From positions 11,115,501 through 11,179,500 of the forward strand of contig NC_056551.1 in assembly GCF_910596095.1 (NCBI RefSeq): a stretch of DNA of 64,000 nt, in the 5' to 3' direction. The notes under the pieces were generated by a model. That model did not search any database. It was not told the origin of the DNA and was given only the letters and a program-made list of their open reading frames with translations. Source of the stretch: Thunnus maccoyii. Lineage: Eukaryota; Chordata; Actinopteri; Scombriformes; Scombridae. The translations under genes and the position numbers were made by a program. Shown piece by piece: positions 32,704 through 46,600 of the stretch. Each line of letters starts with the position of its first letter. Position 1 is the stretch's first letter.

Positions 32704-34592
32704 CTGACTCACCCTAGAAGGGGAACCCAAGATGGTGGGAAGGGGGTTACGCTGCATCAGCTCACTCAGTCTGGGGGAAGAGTGTAGGGGGCGGAGAGTC
32801 ATCAGGCCTGCCGAAGGGGCCACCACTGGATCCGAGTGCTGCTTCCTGATCTTTTGTCTACCGCCACCACTGGCACACTCCAACAGACAGGGGGCACTGT
32901 GGAGCCGTGTGCCCAGTCCCGTTGCCTGTGGTTGTTGCAGAGAAGTCGGCCGGAGTTCAGTATGCTGAGGAGCTGGAAAGGAAAGTGGGACAAAAGAAGG
33001 TCTGAATATTTCTGCTTTGAGACAGCAGGTGGCATAGCAAAACAAAATGTCAAACAGGACAATAAAAACAATAAATCTATCAAGAGATAGCAGAGATGGA
33101 CAAGTCCTGGCTAACTCCCCCGCTGCCCCACTGGCAAGCATGTTCAGACTGCTAATGGACAGTGCCAGCATGAGGCTCAGAGGAGAGACAAGCAACCGGT
33201 GGTGAGAAAAAGAGTATTTGTGTACGTAGGAAGTTGATTCATTTTATCAACCAATAATTTTTTAAACTACTGACCAGGTTGACACAAAGAAGCACTGACA
33301 AATGTTTGTAACGATCATAATCTACAGGACCGGTCAAAAGTTTAGACACACTTTCTCATTCAAGAGAATGGGAAGGTGTGTCCAAACTTTTGACTGGCAC
33401 TGTAAATCTTTTTTCTGCAGTTAATATTTTGGGCAACAACACATATCACAAGCCAATCACATTTCTAGATCTGCAACTAATATAAGCCCAAGACGATTTC
33501 TTCAGACTGCTTGTTTTGTTAAACCAAGAGTTCAAAATGCAAAGATAGTCAATTTACAGTGTAAAACAGAAGAAAGGAGTACATTCTTCTAATATATGAG
33601 GAGCTGGAACCAGAGACTGCTTAGTATTTCCACTTGATAAAGGATTAAAAGGATTAAGTGATGTCATAAATCAATCTTTCGTTCAACTAATCTGAGGAGT
33701 CTGAAAAGACATCTGAGAACTCATCATCACAATATGATTAAAAAGCTAAGAAAGAAAGAAAAGCTAGTTTTTCCTCTTACTCCTACAAATGAAATAACTA
33801 AGATAGAAAAATTCCTCTTTGGTTGTACTGCTTTCAACTCATGTTCATTAATCTGTGATAAAGCTTCACAAGTAGACTCTGCTTCATTTTAAGGGGTCAC
33901 AAGCCAAAACGGCTGAAAACCAATGAACTTATTTAGCCGACTAATTGTTTAAACGCTACACCTTTAATTACACAACAATAAATCTAACAACCACATAGTT
34001 CCTAATAAGTCTTTGATCCTGCTACACTGTTCAAATTTTCATTCAGTATGTAGATACAGTATAGGGAAAGCTGTGATGTGTATCTGTGAAAGTGGTTTAC
34101 AAAGTGAAGACTTGAAAGTAAAACCTTTAAGCTACCTTGAGGGGAGAGCTGGAAAGTTCTGGCACCTCCCAGGGAAAGCCTACGAGTGGTGGTCACCGCT
34201 CCCTGCCCAAAGGGTGGTGAAGGCCCGGTCCGAGCAAAGCCTAACAAGCTTCCACTGCTGCAACGACGCACCGGTGTCGACAGCCTAATAATGTTAAGTG
34301 CATGAGTCACTGCATTCCCTTTAAAACATGTAAATGCTGATTAATAATTTACATTTACAACGGTGAGTTGAGTTTGTGGATACAGACCGTGGTGAGCCAT
34401 CCTGTTTGGTAGAATGGAGGTTCTGCTCCATGCGCTGGTAGTTCTGGACCTGAGTGGGGACTGGGATAGGCAATGACTGACCATGGTTTCCATAGTTACC
34501 ACCATAATTACTTCCCAAGAACTCAATGGGCCTGCCAACAACAGTGAGAAGAACGGAGAGTGCCCAAGGAAACAGTTAGACAAGAGAGGAGT

Positions 34593-34631
<39 letters not shown>

Positions 34632-37600
34632 GACACAGACAAGTTTAACACTTTCCACATCATTAATGAGTACACCAAATTTTGGAGATGAGACGTTCAG
34701 TGTTACTGACAATACTGCAAAACAAGTTTGTATTAAACGAATATTAAATTGTGCATAAACATTAACATGACAAGATCTGAGGTAATTAAAAAAAAATATG
34801 TGGAATTCTTAATTCAACTTACATACATAACATCGTATGTTTATGCAGATGAAACACTGGATCGACTCTTACTTCAATATTGGGGATATTTAACTCCCCA
34901 CTGGGGATGTCAACAGTTAACCGTTAACCAATTGTTAACCGCCGAGAATATTTTTGCCTGGTTACGCATGTCGGTCTATTGGTTAATTTGCATACTCACT
35001 CCGCTAACGGCTAGATAATTACATGTTCAGATATTCTTTTTGAACGGACAAAGTACCAGCGTAAAACCTTCTTCTACACGGAGTGTTGCATTATGGGTTG
35101 TTTGTGGCATTACTATTGCTGGACTAACCAGCACTAAAAGTGTTTGGTTGATCCAGTTTAATGTGCAGGAGTTTCTGAAGAACATGTTTTTGTGCCACAG
35201 AAGGGATAAATTCATAACGAGTGAAACCGAGTCTAAAGCGTCTTGCGATGTCTCTACTGCAGAAACGGAATATGTTAAGCTACCAAATACCACTGTCATA
35301 GTTGATAAGGAGCTCAAAAAGACAAACAGGCAGTCTTATAAATGCTAACAGCCAGAGAAAATAATTTTTGACTGCTTCCAAGAGCCTGGTAGGAGAGTGT
35401 GGGAGTATGTAACTATACTATGATGTAAGTTATATTCACAAAGTAACATTATTTTTCCAGTAACAGGGGGTCGCATCAGGGTCGCCTTATATTTGTATCA
35501 TTATTTATATTCGTACCTTGAGCCAGAGTACATTATGCCATTGAGAGCTACTGTGACTAAATGCATTGAAAAAGTCTTTAAGGAGAATAGGGAAGAGCTA
35601 AAAGTCAAGCTAACAATAGCTCTGACCACTGACTGTTGGACAGCTCTCACAAACGAAAGCTACATCACAACTTTTCTTAAAAATTAACCAGTTAGTTACC
35701 AATTAATGGGTGTCGGTCTGTCGAAAGCAAAATGAAATGAAACTGAAATCTCTACTCCCCATGTAGAATTTCATTCCTTGACCATTTGCATATCTAATAG
35801 TGTCTAGCCCTCTGAGCCACACAGCACCACATGAATCGCCACAACCAGACATTCAGCTTTGTGCTGTTACCTGACAGGACTTGGAGACCCACTGTAGGAG
35901 GGGGAGTGTGGTGGTGTTTTGGCTTGGCTACACAGACCCGCAGAAGCCAGAAGAGAACTGATGAAAGTGGAGAAGGAAAACACATCATCAGGACTTCATC
36001 AAGATGCTATCTTAAGAAAGTAATACACCATATATTCTTACTTCTAATGTAAATTTAATTGCTGACAGTCATTTATCCTCATTTTTTGACACTGTCACAC
36101 AACTACATTAAAGTAGTGCCACACAATTAACAGCAATTAAAGAATAACCAATCCTTGGTTCTTACCCGCTGTTCATCAGGCTGTCCTGCAAAACTTTACT
36201 CTCACATGTGAGCTCACCTGCTGGAAAACCAGGATAATCAAAAGTACAGCAAAATTAAAGAAGAGTCAATATTACATGAATAATAAACATTGAGGTAGAG
36301 ATCCAATGCAAAAATCTTTTCTTACTGATGAAGTGAGCAGGCACCATGACAAAGTCATCTGTGTCACATGAGGAGGAGTTCTTGCTGCTACCTCCGCCTC
36401 CAGATGAGTCTTTAAGGAGAAAACCAGTGGCCTCCTGTGTAGGGGAGGCCAGAGCTTTGGCACGCAAATGCTGAACCTCAGCAAGAGACTGCTGCAGAGA
36501 CGGGGAGACAGAAAGTAGCAGATAAACAAAAAGAAAGCACAAAAGAAAGAATAAAAGAGTAAGCAGTGAAGGAAGGCCAAGTAAGTGTTAGCTTGGTTGG
36601 CTTCTTTGACTAGCACATAAACACACAATCTTGTTACTCATGTGAAACAACAACAATAATTATGACAAACCGGTGGTGAGGCGAGGTGTGAGGTGGAAGA
36701 ACTGCTGCAAGAGCTGGCTGATGCAGAGCTTGGGAAGCAGGTCATGGTCACAGTAGGAGTTGCTGCAACAAAAAATACACAGAAGCACACTTATATATTA
36801 AAAATATTATTATTTGTACTAAAACACTGGTATAAAATGAAACTGTACTCATCTTTGCATTCATCTATTATTATGTCAATGAGAAATATTTTTAATCATC
36901 TTCATGTCACTATGTGGCTGGTATACTACCATCCTACGATGGAATAAATGTATCATTTGTATTAAAGATTCAGTCCTCACGAAACAGAATTAAACTGAGG
37001 AATACATTATATTTTGGAAGAGATATGAGGTTTTGCATTTGGACTGTTTTAATAAAATGTGGTATGGTTCAACAGCGCAGATGACTGCGCAATACATTGT
37101 ATATTCATACATTAATTCATGCTTAAAACTGTACAATACAAATACAGTCGTTCATTTATGTATTACTGCCAATTATTCATACAAGTTCTATTATGAAGTG
37201 TATTGTTTATTCTTACTTACTCTTTTTCATGGACGAGCTAGCCTCCAAGAAAGGATGACAAAAAAACTCATCTACCAACCCAAGAAGAAAAAAATTAGTA
37301 GGGGGTGGTGAAACAGAGCAACATTTCCTACAATCAGAATCTACAGTATGCATCAGAACAAGGTACAAATATGATGACCTTGTGTGTGCACAGATGTGCA
37401 TAATTTTATATTCTGTGGGTCTTTTTTTTCTTTACATTACACTTCTTTATCAAACAGAAATGCTATATTTACAGGAAGATCTGTTACAACTATTGTCTGA
37501 TGTGACTAAATAATCATCTACAAAATTCTATATAGGTCAGATTGTACTATTTAAGTTGTAAGTGTAGGTCTGCATCAGCTGTTTCATTTCATTTACTGTG

Positions 37601-40600
37601 TTTGATTTTCACTAACCAAAGTCCATGCGGTCTTTGTGGTTGCGCTGCAGTAGACCCAGCAGCAGGTGCCTCAAATGGCTTGAAGTCTCTCTGGGGATGC
37701 TGCAAACAAATAATAGCACAATCACTCTGTGCTGCTGTTCAGATTTTGATTTTGAAGGTCAAATAATACAACAGATGATACATAAACATTATTACACTTG
37801 ATTTCATCCTTTTTTTTCCAGAACCAACGATTTCAATGGTCATCTATCTGTTATACCCTACAGAAAATTAAACTTGAAATATGCTTTCTATACTATCTTT
37901 GGCAGTTGGCTGGTTGTCAACATTTCTAAGAACATGATTTTCAGGCAGGTGTTCACTGTACAGCTTTGATAAACTGAAACGTAAAACTTTTATAGACATT
38001 GTGCTGTAAATAAAAAGCAGTCAGTTGGGTGCTTGTCAGCTTTAACGATGTTGTAAACTAACTGCCGTTCAACTGTTAAAACAGCCCAGCTTGCATGATT
38101 GGTAGCACCTCTCTAGAAGGGAAAACTGTACTTTTGGTGACAAACACATTTTCAAAAGTGATGGGTCTGTCTGAAGAGTTTCAGTCAAAGCTTCAGATTT
38201 CATTGGTTATTCTGTTTTGAGGGTGTACACCAAAGTTTCAAATTTCTTAAAAGCAACTTCTATATAATATCTAACATTTGCAGAAAGAACTGATGATCTT
38301 CACCATGTTTTTTCAGTCTTTTAACATAACATCTGTTAATCACATAAAAAATAAGCATGCTGTCATCTCACTGTAACTTCTTACTTGGGGCTGAGATTCT
38401 TGTTTTTTTCATAAAACAGCCGGAGGTCCTGGGGACTGCTAGCCTAAAAATGACAAATGGTAAGAAAGATAGATGAAATAGATAGATGAAAGCAAGCAGC
38501 CGTCTGCAAATGTAAGTGTATGTATGAGCACCATTAGCCAAAGCACCATTTCATACTATAGTTGCAGGCATTTTTATGGTAGGCAATGATGCGTTTCATC
38601 CTTCACAGTATTAGTCAAGTCAGTCAAGACAAATAGCCTGCTGTTCAGGTTCCTGCTCATCTCTTACATGATTGGTTACTTCCAAGAAACAGACTGAACT
38701 GTGGTTTCAGGATAAGGATGAAAACATGTTAAAGGAACATTCAGAAAAGTTTTGTGTCGATGCATCGTCATCGTCATTTTAAACCACTGTATTTGACTTA
38801 TCCGTTACTTTAATCACACTGAATGTTGCTATCTCGCAAAAAATAACAAGCATACTTTTCACATATTTATCACATTATATTAATTGTGAATCACATTCAT
38901 TTGACTAAACAAATATCATGTAAACACCAATAAAAATCCAGATAAGCTGCCAATCTCCAAAATAAACCACTCCACAGAATAATGTCACAATGAGTGTTAT
39001 TTTTTTTAAGTAAAGACAGGGATGAGGAAGATAGTGGAGAGGAAATAGTGCAGTACTGTAGCTGGCAGAGAGAAAGTGGCAGAATTTTATTGGCCAAGAT
39101 GGATGACTTGTTATGTTTTACTCCCTGTTGATCTGCACTGCTGTTGTGAGACACAGTTCAGTGCTGTTGTGTTACAGTTTTCAAGCAAATGACCTTAAAA
39201 GGCATTTTTTAAATCAACTTGCTACTTCTCATAAGAAATGCAGAAGAAAACTCACACTAAAATACTAAATTTGTGAGTGAAAATAATAATTTACTATATA
39301 AAGTATCTTGATGTATAAAAACATTTTCACTTTCACTTTTCAGATTTCTGTACACATACATACACTATACTGGCAAGTTATCATGGCAAATCCTACATAA
39401 CCTAAGGGTTGTTGTTAATTTAGTCTTTTAAAAACAGATTTTGATAGTGGTACTGGTTTGCTCGTCCCTGAATGTAAATATGTGTGAAGCAGGTCACATT
39501 GCAAAAAAAACCCCTGCATGTTCTATAATGTTGCCCTGAATCAATCTGCATATAATCCATGACTGTAGTGTATTTACCTGAAAAGGAGCCTTCCCAGTCA
39601 GACACTGAAACACTATGGTTCCTATACTCCACAAGTCAGCCTTGGCATCATAGTTTTGGGACATGATGACCTCAGGAGCCTTGTGAGGGGGAAAAAAAAG
39701 AAGTGAGATCATTTTCAGTGTAACATCCCTTTGGAACTCCTTAATGGACAATTAATGAGCTGATTAAGCAGTCATTGTTGCCCATGCTGTATTGTATAAT
39801 CAAAAGAACTAGAGCTCTGCTGTTTCACAGGAAAAATGATGACAGAAGTAATTGAGCAATCATCCACTTAGGGTGGACTGATGCTGATGATGTAAGAATG
39901 GTGTTTTCAAAATGACTTATTTTTAAGCTGAACATTACAAAACATTTTCTGCCCGCAATGAGCCCAACAAACTTTGGGTCCAAGTGAAAACTTAAGTCAT
40001 CAAGTCTACATTTTCTTGTGTTTAACCTTTAGCAGAAACATTTAGTATGTTGGCAATTATTATGCCTTATATTTATAAAAAAATGCTGCTCACCATGTAC
40101 ATTGGAGACCCACAGAGTGTTGCTGCCATCATGTTGTTCTGAAGGTACCTGGCAAAGCCAAAGTCCGCTGTGAGGGGAGAAATTGAGGGAGTGAAGGAAA
40201 GTAGGGGGCATAAAGAACAAGAAGAAGCAAGAGAGGATAAGTTCACATTTGGTGCAATAGGGGAATGCGGTTGTATCTTCATACTGATAATCTGCAGATC
40301 TTGAGGACATTGGAGAATATTAGAAAACAATTCCACAGAAAAAATTGCAGATGGATGTCAAAAGAAAATCCATAGTACTCTGAAAAAGTCATGTTTGTCT
40401 GCTGCAAGGTCCCAGCTGAATGCTCTATTTATTTTCAAAACCAATAAAAACAAACATTGTACTGTCTGTAATAGATGAGAGGAAGACCTTCACTTTTACA
40501 GGATGACAATGCAACATGATCACATTGGAGTTGACCCTCTTGGGAGTTAAGGCTTAATAAATTTAAAAAAAAACAAAACTTTCCAACCACAAAGTTTCTT

Positions 40601-43600
40601 CTACAGTAGAGCACATACAGTAGATAATAACAAGAATAAGAGTCTGCAGCCATGCTAGCAGCTCTGTGATGCTATACTTTACTAATGTACAGCTGGGGAT
40701 GTCATTAGTTTTTAGGTATTTGGTCATAAACCAATGTATTGGACAAAATATAATTGATCTTATTTTGGCGCTATCAGTCAGGGGATCAAATTTATTACAA
40801 ATCATCCTCTGGGGACCATGAATAACTGCAAAAAACTACAAATGTCAATTTAATGGGAGCACTAGAGAAAAAGTCAGGAAAACACCAGAGTCAGTAGGGT
40901 ATGTCGTCTGGCAACCATGAAAGTCTGTACCAAGTTTGACGGCAATCCATCTTATATTTGTCCAGATTTTTTACTCTGAACCAAAAATGTCAACCTACTC
41001 GTGGCACTAGTGGAAAGGTCAGGGAATCACCAAAGGTGGCAGGATTCATCCTCTGGGAACCATGAATGTCTATACACAATTTCATCACAATTCGTCCGAT
41101 AGTTATTGAGATATTTCAGTCTGGACTGAAAGGATGGGCTGACCGACTGAACAACAGACATGACACTGTCATCCCTATAGAGCTATTCCACTTGCACGGC
41201 TGAAAACAGTGAAAACAACTTCTGTGTCACTAAATTATCAAAAGAGTGAGCAAATCTGGTTATAATATTAAGGTGATTCTACTAATCATGTTACTAAATT
41301 TATTAAAATTTAAAACATCAACTAATATTACCTAAAATCCTCGACAAGTCAACAAAAATCATTTTTAAGTAATCTCTGTCCCACTATGGATGTGCTTGTG
41401 TATCTGTACCTGTGGATACAACATGTGAACATTCTGATTATGTGTGTGTGACTGAGGCGGTTTTCCCAGAGTCATGAGGATTATAACATTCTGCTGTGAC
41501 TGGGACTGACACAAGCCTCAGACTTCTGTCCCACAGGGTAATCAATTTTCTCAAGAGGAAAAAAAAAAACGAATAAATAGGCTTAAGGATTAGCAGAGTT
41601 TCCAAACAGCTCAGCAACACTCACTCTATACTTGGTCCTGACACTTTTCATTATGGTGATTTCTTGTTACACCAACATCATCTCTTTAAATTTTTACAAA
41701 CTGACACCACACATACAACATGTATCTGTGAATAAGTTCTCGCTTTATTGATACTTATTCAACGGTGTGCTCTATCAGAGGAAGACTACAAATGCTGCTG
41801 AAGCAAAATGTGAAATTCTATATATATAATCTAGTCAACTTGCTCTAATGAGTTTAGTTTTATAGTCTTAGTGAAATCAATTACCTTGGGGAAATCATTA
41901 TTAGGTCTTGTAGCAAAAAAACTGCCTGTAAAGAGGTTGATTATGCAGTAGGGATTTCCATTTGGTGCTTTATGAGATGAAATGAGTTTTTGCTCCTGTG
42001 TAGGGTCCAGATGCTTTCCTATTAAATCTCATGTACACCCGCAAGGTCTGGTCTCACATCTGAAACACTGAAGTGATTTTGCTCTTTTTATTTTTGACTA
42101 TCTTTATTTAGACCTTTGCCTACGTTCATCAATAGATAACACAGGTTTAGAACAAGCAGTGCTAAATCTTAAAATGTGATTAATAAACATCTAGTTATCA
42201 AATTAGAGTTATCTCAAATAATAATGCCCAATTTTAACTATGTACTATGAACTGTACTTGTTTATTGTTTATTTGTTGTATATGTCCAGAGTTGACTTAC
42301 TGGAGATGATCATTGACCTATTGTTCTTATTTTTTTCATTTAATTTATTTTTCTTTAACTTTTTTAACTAGTACCCCCTAAAAGGTCATCATGGAATGAA
42401 ATTATTGCCATTTTCACTGTCACTCTTTCAACAGCAACAGCAGAAAACAGTACATGTGCAATGCAGTATGTACAAATGTGCACATGCCGTCACACTTGTG
42501 CATGCACACAGACTGTCACACAGTCAAACCTACCTATCTTGATGCAGGTGTTGTTGGAGTGGGACTTGCGACCTGGTGGGTAGGAGAGCAGAATGTTCTG
42601 GGGTTTGAGGTCTCTGTGGATTATGCCTTTGGCCTGTAGGACCCTCATGGCCCCTGCAATCTGTTGCAGGAAAACCCGAATAGTGTCTTCACTCAGTGTG
42701 CCTTTGGCTGCAGAGAAACAAGAGGTAAATTAATAAAGGTGAGCTGACTACAAATTAACTTTGGTATACTAGGTATACAGCACGTAGGACACAAAGTCGG
42801 GGTATAGTAGACCTCTTCCCTAGATCTCAAATCTAGGGTGAAAACCATGTATCTCCAAAATGTAGTCTTTTCATGAGTTCAGAAAAACAGCTTTATTTTT
42901 AGCTTTGTGACAAAGAGAACTCTCAAAACATAAAAGAACAATATAATTTCATTCAGGAATGGAACTTCACTCATTCAGTTTATCTGAAAAATGTCCAAAT
43001 TTGGAGATATTTACTTTTCTTTGGACAGTGAGGCTTCTGGTTTTCCCAACAAATCCTGGAGTCTTGTCAGGTTACTTTTCACAAAACACATCACCTCATT
43101 TTACTTCTAAAAATATCTGCAAGATGTGTTTTGCTCCTCTGTTGTCACACATCACCCCACTGCCACCTACTGCTCCCTGTCTCTTCCTCCCCTCCAATCA
43201 TCTCCTTGGCCTCAAGGTGGTAAAGTATGGCTCTATGTGAAAGCCCCTCCCTTGTCTAGAATTTCTCTCTGGCTCCACATACCCTCCCAACACATTTTTA
43301 AAGCCATGCTCAGGTTCAACTTCAGCCAGGAAAAAAAGTTTAGATCACTGACCACAGTAGGGAGTGGATTCAAAAACACTCCTGAAGCTTTTTTCAACCA
43401 GACAAGCAAAGACTATAATTGGAATAGAACCTCTATTTCTACTCTGGTAGCTGGCTGACAAAGTTAGCAGCTACAGCAATAATTTGTCAGCAAACAGCTA
43501 GTGGCTGATGTCTATTTTCCCACCCTGTTCACACTGACAGGCAAAGGCTCACCTCAGACGAGTTTAGTGTCCTGGCTATTCAGAGAACCTGTAATTTATG

Positions 43601-46600
43601 AGATGTGGAAAAGCTGGACAGAACTGTAGACTTTATTTTAAGATATGATTCTCCCAGCTTGTTAGCAACGTGTTGACTTAGAATCATATTTGCAGGAGGT
43701 GATGTGTTGCATGCCTCACATACTGCATGCACGATGAGTAAAGACAGAGGAATACTACAGGGAGGTTTCTCTGTGGTTTTATTATACCGTATGTCAAAGT
43801 CTATCTTAAGCCCTAGGTCCTTCAAAGTTCCTGAAGCTGTTACTGAAGCACCAAATCTGTTTCTGTGTCTTCAGGGCCCCCAGATAAAAGGCTGCTTCCC
43901 GCAGTCATACAGGAAGAGTTGTGACCTGAATAGCTGCCTTGAGGCGTATACATAATAAAGTTCCCCTTTGTTTGCAATCGCCCAATCTTCTAGGTAGATC
44001 TAACAGAACTGAAAAATATTTCTTCCTCCCCTACTACTTAATCTTAACAGTCTTAAGTCTTAACAAGCATTTCCCTTACAAAGATTATTCATTATTCTAG
44101 GACCCCAGGAAGATTTGCTCATTTTTTGAGGGTTGGTTTTGTGACTTATATGCCTTTATTGGTTGCTTCTAACATTTTCAACCTAGAAAATGTACTTTTG
44201 TACGTTGTGTATTCATTGTACATATGCCATTTTAAGAACATGAACCTCAATATGAAGATGTAGGAGCTGTAAGCTATGCTGGACTTTCAACTTTCAAAGC
44301 CCATGAGCATCATAATAAAAAACACCATAATAAACAGTACTATCATGCCATCTTGAAGCTTAAAATTAACTGTGAAATTTGGATCTTATAGTCTAAATGG
44401 ATTCCTCCCTCAATACACACTTGTAGAATCATATTTAAAATGTCTAGTGTTTACCTCCTTTGTTTGGAAACAATTATGATCTTGGCTAAAGTCACTGCAG
44501 ACATAAGCATGATGGACTGTCATTCATAGAGCAAGGACAACCACTCTCTTTTCATCAAGCAACAAAGATGACATTTCACCATTAATTGTATTGATTTTTC
44601 TACTGAGAAGCACCAAGAGCTTTTAGAAAATGAAAAGGTTCCACTTACAGTGTAAGTAGTCAGCAAGGTCGCCACCATTGCAGTACTGGGATTAGAAAGA
44701 GAGACAGGAAAGAGAGGGGAAGAAAGAGAGATGAAAAGGAATAACATTAGGAAACACATATAACATGGAGGGCTGGTGTATAACCCTAGTGAATAAGTGT
44801 CTGACATCTTTTGCTTCTCTGAAGCAACTAGAGAGCAAAAGAGATCAGAGAAGTGATTTGCTGAAGAGTGATGTGGTAACAGATTTATACCCTTGTTCTA
44901 GTTCCCACTATTAATATGAATGAACCCAAGAAAGGACGGGGTCTGTATGACAGGTGAGGTTATGAAAGGCTGCCTCACAAGTCATTTCCTCTCTGCTGCT
45001 GCATCAGCTCATATTGCCGTGAGCTGGAAAGAGCAAAAATCATGAAACTTGGCCCAATAACTGGAAAGGATATGCATGTGCTTCCCAAGAAATATGAGCC
45101 CAATCGGCCAGATCATGGCGCTGTAATTAAGGCCCAAAAATTCAATTTTGGAAAGGCCATGCCCCTCACATCATAAGTCTGATTAACTTGAAATTGCACA
45201 CACAAGTCCAGCTCATTATACGCTACAAAAAAGCCTCTTGGACCATGAAAGTCTGCCATGATGTATTTTTTGCTAATTTGCATAATGTCCAAAACAGTAA
45301 TGTGACACCTACTTTTTGGATTTTGGCTTGATCAACACCAAATTTGGTACACAGCCTTGAGGGACTGAGATAAAGATTGGTTGAAAAACATGGTTGCCAT
45401 CAACCAAAATATCTTTGCAAAGGGCGGGGCTTTATATTATTATTGTTAATATTATATTATATTATATTATATTATATTATATTATATTATATTATATTAT
45501 ATTATATTATATTATATTATATTGGCCATAACTCAATAACCATTTGTCCGATCATCATAAATTTTGGTACGTGACTTCAGTCTGTGATTAGGAATAGGTC
45601 TACCAAAGCATTTAGAGCCCAACCCATAGGGGGTGCCACAAATGCCACAAACATGTACCTGATAAGCCAGTGGACAGAATTTTACCAACATTGGCGTGCA
45701 TACTCTGGGAGCAAGTATGAACCAAAATCTGCCATATTGATTGGTGCAATTGGATGTGGCCTATCATATATTTTCTCATAACTCAAGATGCCATGAGCAA
45801 TCCCGATTAAACCCACTGGAGACATCTTGCGCTATCTCCTTAACATGCCCACCGGGTTTCGTTCAAATCCGATAAAGGGAGGCCGAATGGCGGAACTTTG
45901 AGTGGGCAGTTACTGAAATGCTGCAGGCTTTGTGATGGTGAAACAAGTGTGTGATTGGTCTCACTCCTTCCTTAAACATAATTAAACCAGCTGAAGTGAC
46001 TTTGCTCGACTTCGTAAAGCCTGAAACCCACTCGTTGTTGCTTGTGGCTTTAATTTTTGGCCAATCGAGCTGTTTCCTTCTGTGGAGTGCAAAAAGGTTT
46101 GAATCCACTGATTGCCTCTTGTGGCTCTATTTTACATCTGTTTTTGATTCTTCTGTAATGTTGCTTTTAAACAGCAATAAGCAGCAGCATTTTTCATTTT
46201 TATGCTTTGAAACTGTCTTATGAAAAATACTCAACAGCTTGAACATTTTGTCATGGTTACTGGAGAAATTATATAAACTTTGAATGTTATATGTATTTAT
46301 AGAGGCTAATATCCTTCAAACGAACCCGTTATTTACCAAGTAAATGTCATGATCCTGCCATTCCATTGATAATGTGATTTTTAACTGCTGAAAACTAAAG
46401 GGCAACCGAATAATATATTAAGAACCTCTGTGCTTAAAGTCATATTCCAACCATTTTCAGATTTCGTGCAGTTCTCAGTACATAATTTTGAGATCTGATA
46501 CCTCTGGCCATCACTGTATGTTACCTTGCTAGACACCTCCATGTCATGCCATAGTCAGCCATTTGAGCATGCTAACTTTTATGTTGAAGTTGTGTCTGCT

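Noticed and set aside
33090-33190. Possible extra ulk1 exon between exons 17 and 18
   Set aside because: The minus-strand frame has an AG but no usable in-phase donor, and the residues do not resemble the ULK1 VGTIPE segment.
32560-33195. 211-codon minus-strand frame
   Set aside because: It is real only across ulk1 exon 18 (32,713-32,972); the rest reads intron and the TG microsatellite as poly Cys-Val.
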